DNA of 64,000 nucleotides from Physcia stellaris (Eukaryota > Ascomycota > Lecanoromycetes > Caliciales > Physciaceae), in assembly GCA_018902385.1 (NCBI GenBank), contig JABSSW010000030.1, forward strand, positions 496,001-560,000, given 5' to 3'. The position numbers and the translations under genes are program-made. The notes beneath the pieces were generated by a model, which worked only from the letters and a program-made list of their open reading frames with translations, made no database searches and was not told where the DNA came from. Shown piece after piece: positions 59,601 to 64,000 of this stretch (positions are counted from its first letter, which is position 1; the number at the start of each line of letters is the position of its first letter).

Positions 59601-62061
59601 ATGACGACATCAACGTCATGAACAAACATTTAAAAATCGCAAAACATCGTTTTAAAATTGAGAAAAAAATCGAACAATGTCGTTTAATTTTCAAAAAATA
59701 ATCGAATTTTTCGAAAATGTCAATATAAATTTGTTGAATAATGCATATTGATAATGCATTTATTTATTTTTATTAAAAAAAAAACAAATTCGATTTTCGT
59801 ACGACATTCGACGAAAAACTTTTTGAAAAACATTTAATCAAAATTTTTATAATTTGTGATTTTTTTTATCGAACGATCGAAAACAAACATTTTCGAATAT
59901 GTTTAAAAATAAATCGATTTATTTTGAAATTATCATATCGCATCAAATTAAATCAATTTGTAACGAAAAATTATGAAAAAATTCGTGATCAATTGAAAAA
60001 CGAATTGAAAAATGTTGATCGAATTTTTATTTCGTTAAATGTTTGATTCAATCAACAAAAAATCGCTTATTTAAATGTGATGATATATTGAATGAATTTC
60101 GATTTTCAATATCAAAAAAAACTTATCGATTTTGTTTCGTTAAATGTTTGTCATGAAAAAAAAAATTAAATTTTTTGTTGTCAATATTGAAATTTTATGA
60201 AATAACAAAAAAATTAATGACAATTACGATTGACAATGCATTTAATAATCGCATTCTGAAAAAATTATTAAATTTAACGATAATTGAAATGAACATTAAA
60301 TGAAATGCGAAATATAATTTCATGAATTGTTTAATTCATGTGTGCAATTTAATTTCATAAAATTTTATCAATTCGATTGAATTTGAAATTATTAACGACG
60401 ATGTTATTCAAAATTTGAAAAATAATCAAATCGATGACATCGAACAAAATACAAAAATGTCAAAAATCGTCAAAAAAATAAATCAATTTGATAATGCAAA
60501 ATAATAATGCATTTGTTAACAAAATAATCAAATTCGTGTTTTGACGATTGTTATCAATTCTTTTTCGCAACGAAAAATTCGTTTTGTGAAATTACAAAAA
60601 AAAAAAAATTAAACGTTTTCGAAAATAAAAACAAAATGTCAAAATTCGTTGAAACTTTTATTATTTTATGATACGACGTGTTTATCAATTTCGACGATTC
60701 GTTGATAAATAAATTAAAAAAAATCGCAACGATGTCAAAATTGTCAAAATTCGAATATTTGATGATAATTGAAAAAATTTTATTTTTCGAAAACATGTTA
60801 AAATATTTTACGAAATCACGTTGATTATTTTTCGAATCACAAACATTAATGTGCAAATTGAATTGAAAATTTTCAATTATTTATACGATCATTTGAATTA
60901 TTTCAATGAAATAATACGACAAAATCAATGTCTTGACAAATCATTAATTCAAAAAATCATTCAAAACTTTTCAAATATTATGTGTTTAAAACAAAAAAGA
61001 TTAATGAATTAATATACGATTTCGTTAATATTTTAAATTCAATCGACAAATTATCGATTTTGAAAATTAAAAAAATTCGAATTTGAAAAGAAATGACAAT
61101 CATATTGTGTATAACAATTATTGCGAATACATTTCATAACAAAACAATTTTCGAATTCAAACAGCATTATTTCGCTGTTTAAAATAGCAATGATTTATTC
61201 AAAACAACAAAATTTTCATAAATCAAAACAGCGACGATCAATTTCTATATTTGTTATTTTTTTTTTTCATTACAGTTTGCAATTTCTATTTTATATCAGC
61301 GTTTCAATTCATCAAATTCGTATTTCGATAACGTCAATTTCAAATGTATTTTCAATTCATTTTTTTCGTCAAGTTTCATTAAGATTTTCTTTTTGCAACA
61401 TGATTACAAAACAATTCGAAACGTTGTTTTTATTTGCGTCGCGCGCAATTTCAAAGCATGATTCAAAATTTTTTTATTTTCATTTTTCAACGAATTCGTT
61501 TTTTCGAAAATTTTGAAAATTGTTCGTGTTTTGTTCAATTCATGACGCTTGATTTGATTTCGTTGCAAATCTGATTGTTTCGATTTCGAACATTCAAACA
61601 AAATAATGATTATCATAATCAGTATTTTGCATTGTTGTTTGAAATTTAATTGAACGAATTGTTTCATTTCGCAATGAACAATGATTTGTTTGTAAATTTC
61701 GTGATTTTGACGATACATCGTTTTGAAATTCAACGTTTGAATTGAAAACGACAACGTATCAATCGTTTGTTGAAACGTCATGTTTATCGTTGCGAATGTA
61801 TTTTCTGATCAAAAATGTTAACGATGTCACAATAATTCATATTACAATTCACGTTGTGATTTTGAAAATGTTTTGTCAAACAATAATCGAAATCTCGAGA
61901 TTTGAAATTGTAATAAAAAAAAAAAACGCAAAAAAAATCGTTATATATAAATCATGAATATTCGTCGAAAATCGAATCATTGCGATGTGTGATTCAATCA
62001 AAATCTAATTCGACGTAAAAATTCTGTTGAAATTTTGTGATTTGAAAAACGATAAATTAAT

Positions 62062-62153
62062 CTTTTATTGTGTAAAAACATGATTTGTGTATATAAAATT
62101 TAATCACGTAATTTGCGTTTAGACATTATCTCGTCAACGTTTTGATTTTTACA
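62062..62153 (+). repeat. C LTR, 3' part of a split copy
   Basis: 92 bases from CTTTTATTGTGTAAAAAC to TTTTTACA, matching the last 92 bases of the intact C LTR without length change. Confidence 0.8.
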
Positions 62154-62644
62154 TTGAAAATTGAAATAAAAATGAAAATTTCGAAAAAATCACAAAAAAA
62201 AACATGCGTATATCAATAACGTTCGTAAACGATTTTTGAATTACTATCGAAATCATTATGATAACAAAATATATGACGATTTTCAAAACGTTATTTTTCA
62301 ATCGTTCAATATAAAAATAATGCATCAAAATAATGCATCAAAATTCAATTTAACAAAACAATAAATTTTTTTTATTAATTCGATTTTGCGATCAAATCGA
62401 AAATCGAAACAATCACAAAACGAAATCGAACGTTATTTCTCTATATCAATCATGAAAAAAAATTTTAATTGACAATATTGAAACGATAACGTTTCGAATT
62501 TTTCTCGATTAATTCAAATGACGAAAAATATTTTGTTTTGTTTTGTTTCATCGATAAAAATGAAACGAATTTTCAATTTGACACGTCGAATTTGTAAATA
62601 TGATCGAACAATGTTGAATCAAAAAACGATCGAAAAAACGATTA
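62154..62644. other. AT-rich spacer, unassigned
   Basis: About 490 bases between two C LTR ends that face each other. Neither side continues as the reverse complement of the other. No coding signal. Confidence 0.4.
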
Positions 62645-63045
62645 TGTAAAAATCAAAACGCTGACGAAATAATGCTTAAACGCAAACTACGTGACTAAAT
62701 CTTATATACACAAATCATGTTTTTACACAATAAAAGTGTAAAGCATTCAGAATTCAGATCAGCAAAACATTGCGAACCGAATTTCGATAAAATTATATCA
62801 AGCAATTCGATCATCGAAATTCGATAAATCACGAAGACGATCAGTTTGATCACGTCAACATCAAATTTTCGATTGAATTCAACAAGTTCATATTTTCGAA
62901 TAAATTTCGAAATGTGTGTACGATTGAACAAATTGACTGATTATATGAACAAAAATTTGAAAAATAATTAGCTTTGCAATTATTAATTTAGTCATACAAT
63001 CGTCTTTGCTATACATTTCTGATGTCACATTTCTTGAGTTTTACA
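62645..63045 (-). repeat. C LTR, intact copy (401 bases)
   Basis: Read on the minus strand it begins TGTAAAACTC and ends TTTTTACA, so it has TG..CA ends with a seven-base inverted terminus (TGTAAAA/TTTTACA) and a TATATAA string inside. The flanks (GATTA and TTTTA) do not form a duplication. It could be a solo LTR or one end of a larger element; the internal part is not identified. Confidence 0.7.
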
Positions 63046-63534
63046 TTTTAATAATTATCATAATCAATAGATTAGCATCATTCGTGTATACAGCATGTTT
63101 ACATTTTTCATCAATATCATTAGTATTTTCACGAATTTTGAGAATGAATTCATTTTGAATTCATCAAAATTCGATGTCATCATGAAAAATATCGAGCGTA
63201 TATTCAACAACAGCATGTTCGAATGAAAGCATTACAACGTGCATTTGTATTTTCGATCGTTCAAATTTCTGTTTTTAAAAAGAAATCGTTTTACATCAAA
63301 ATAATGAAAAACAAATCAAAATTATTCGTTGAAAATAATTATAAAAAATGAATTCAATACGTTTGAAAAATGAAAAATCAATTCGACATGAATCAAGTGA
63401 ACGATTACGTCAAAAATTTTGACAAAATTAAGCTTTTTTTGCTGTAATCTTTTTGAAAAGAAAATTTATCGCACAATTATTTTGAAGCGTTAAAGTCAAA
63501 AACAATTCGAAAGTCAATTACATTTGAAAGAAAT

Positions 63535-64000
63535 ATGTCGATTTTTTTAAAAAAAATACTAAAGAAATTTTCACTAGAAAAAAATAATTTCGAAAAATAT
63601 AAAAATTATAAACAGCAAATCAATCAAACAATAAAAAATTACGATGCACATCGCATCGTTTTGTTTTCGAATTTACATGAATTTATGAAATTTTCATCAG
63701 CAATAAAATTACAAAATTTCGTATTGAATTTAATTCAAAATAATCAGAATTTTTTGATCGAACAAAAAATTGAAAACGACAAAAAAATAATTTTGAAACG
63801 TCTCAAATAACGAGAAAATTTTCAACGCAAAAAACAACGCAATGTCAATCAAAACAAATTTGATAACGATTTTAACAAACGCAAAAAAAATGAAAATAAT
63901 TTCGATGAAAACGAAAACAACAATCGACGAAAAATCGAAAAAATGATAAAAAATTCAAATTCGATAATTTTAATCGTGAATCAATCAAATTCAAAAAATT
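63535..64000 (+). mobile_element. Gag-like fragment at the right edge (fossil)
   Basis: An open stretch with a helical, Gag-type look (INQTIKNYDAHRIVLFSNLH, then LQNFVLNLIQNNQNF), followed by a highly basic, Asn-rich part that runs off the window. The layout suggests the Gag of an LTR element that continues to the right. The family is undecided and it may be the internal part of element C. Confidence 0.45.

Larger units (their letters stand above)
53657..62061. other. 8.4-kb AT-rich stretch of unknown origin
   Basis: It lies between the two halves of the split C LTR. Open stretches are short and I recognise no reverse transcriptase, transposase or other family. Near 54240-54300 (minus) it has the segment shared with A and B (AATTGAATCGTGTC type). 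A 21-base sequence around GATTGTTCGAATCAATTG occurs twice (54328 and 54403). A run of minus-strand open stretches at 56104-58242 may belong to one old reading frame. Its ends show no clear LTRs, inverted repeats or target duplication longer than one base. Confidence 0.45.

Overview
The window comes from a filamentous ascomycete (Pezizomycotina). The left 28.7 kb carries genes with short introns of about 45-260 bases, GT..AG borders and CTAAC/CTGAC branch sites, and the proteins are fungal in type (SOD1, SEC11, a cyclin K/Pch1-like protein, an S6K-like AGC kinase, MFS transporters). The right 35 kb is extremely AT-rich and made of old, heavily mutated retroelements. That is the two-speed layout of genomes that use repeat-induced point mutation (RIP) or something similar. 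I cannot fix the class (Dothideomycetes, Lecanoromycetes or another).

Gene-rich part, left to right: an edge stretch with no clear gene; a 1.2-kb repeat related to the one that opens the AT-rich block; a membrane-anchored pepsin-like protein that lacks the first catalytic Asp (-); an E2 ubiquitin-conjugating enzyme (-); the signal peptidase subunit SEC11 (-); a conserved fungal protein of unknown function with a damaged 3' end (+); an MFS transporter with one apparent frameshift (+); an alpha/beta hydrolase (+); an AGC kinase whose hydrophobic motif is out of frame by one base (-); Cu/Zn SOD (-); a conserved membrane protein (-) divergent from a cyclin (+); a DJ-1/PfpI-type pseudogene (+); and a sugar porter (+). 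They look like ordinary housekeeping and transport genes, not one pathway or a cluster.

AT-rich part: two Ty3/gypsy (chromovirus-like) copies lie in opposite orientation. The plus copy (A+, 30392-42955) sits inside an LTR of the minus copy (A-), with a 5-base target duplication. A second LTR element (B+, 34617-41360) carrying a Gag-like and C2H2-finger coding region sits inside the integrase of A+, again with a 5-base duplication. The order of arrival is therefore A-, then A+, then B+. Further right are a truncated minus copy of B, a 401-base LTR family (C) with one intact and one split copy, an 8.4-kb stretch of unknown origin between the halves of the split copy, and a Gag-like fragment at the right edge.

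The most unusual signal is the mutation context. In the most degraded stretches the remaining C is followed by G or A, and CpT and CpC (ApG and GpG on the other strand) are almost gone. Classical RIP mainly removes CpA. This pattern spares CAA, CAG and CGA codons, which would explain why long open frames and Cys/His pairs persist while Pro, Gly and Trp have been lost. No CRISPR array, tRNA or rRNA gene was seen.
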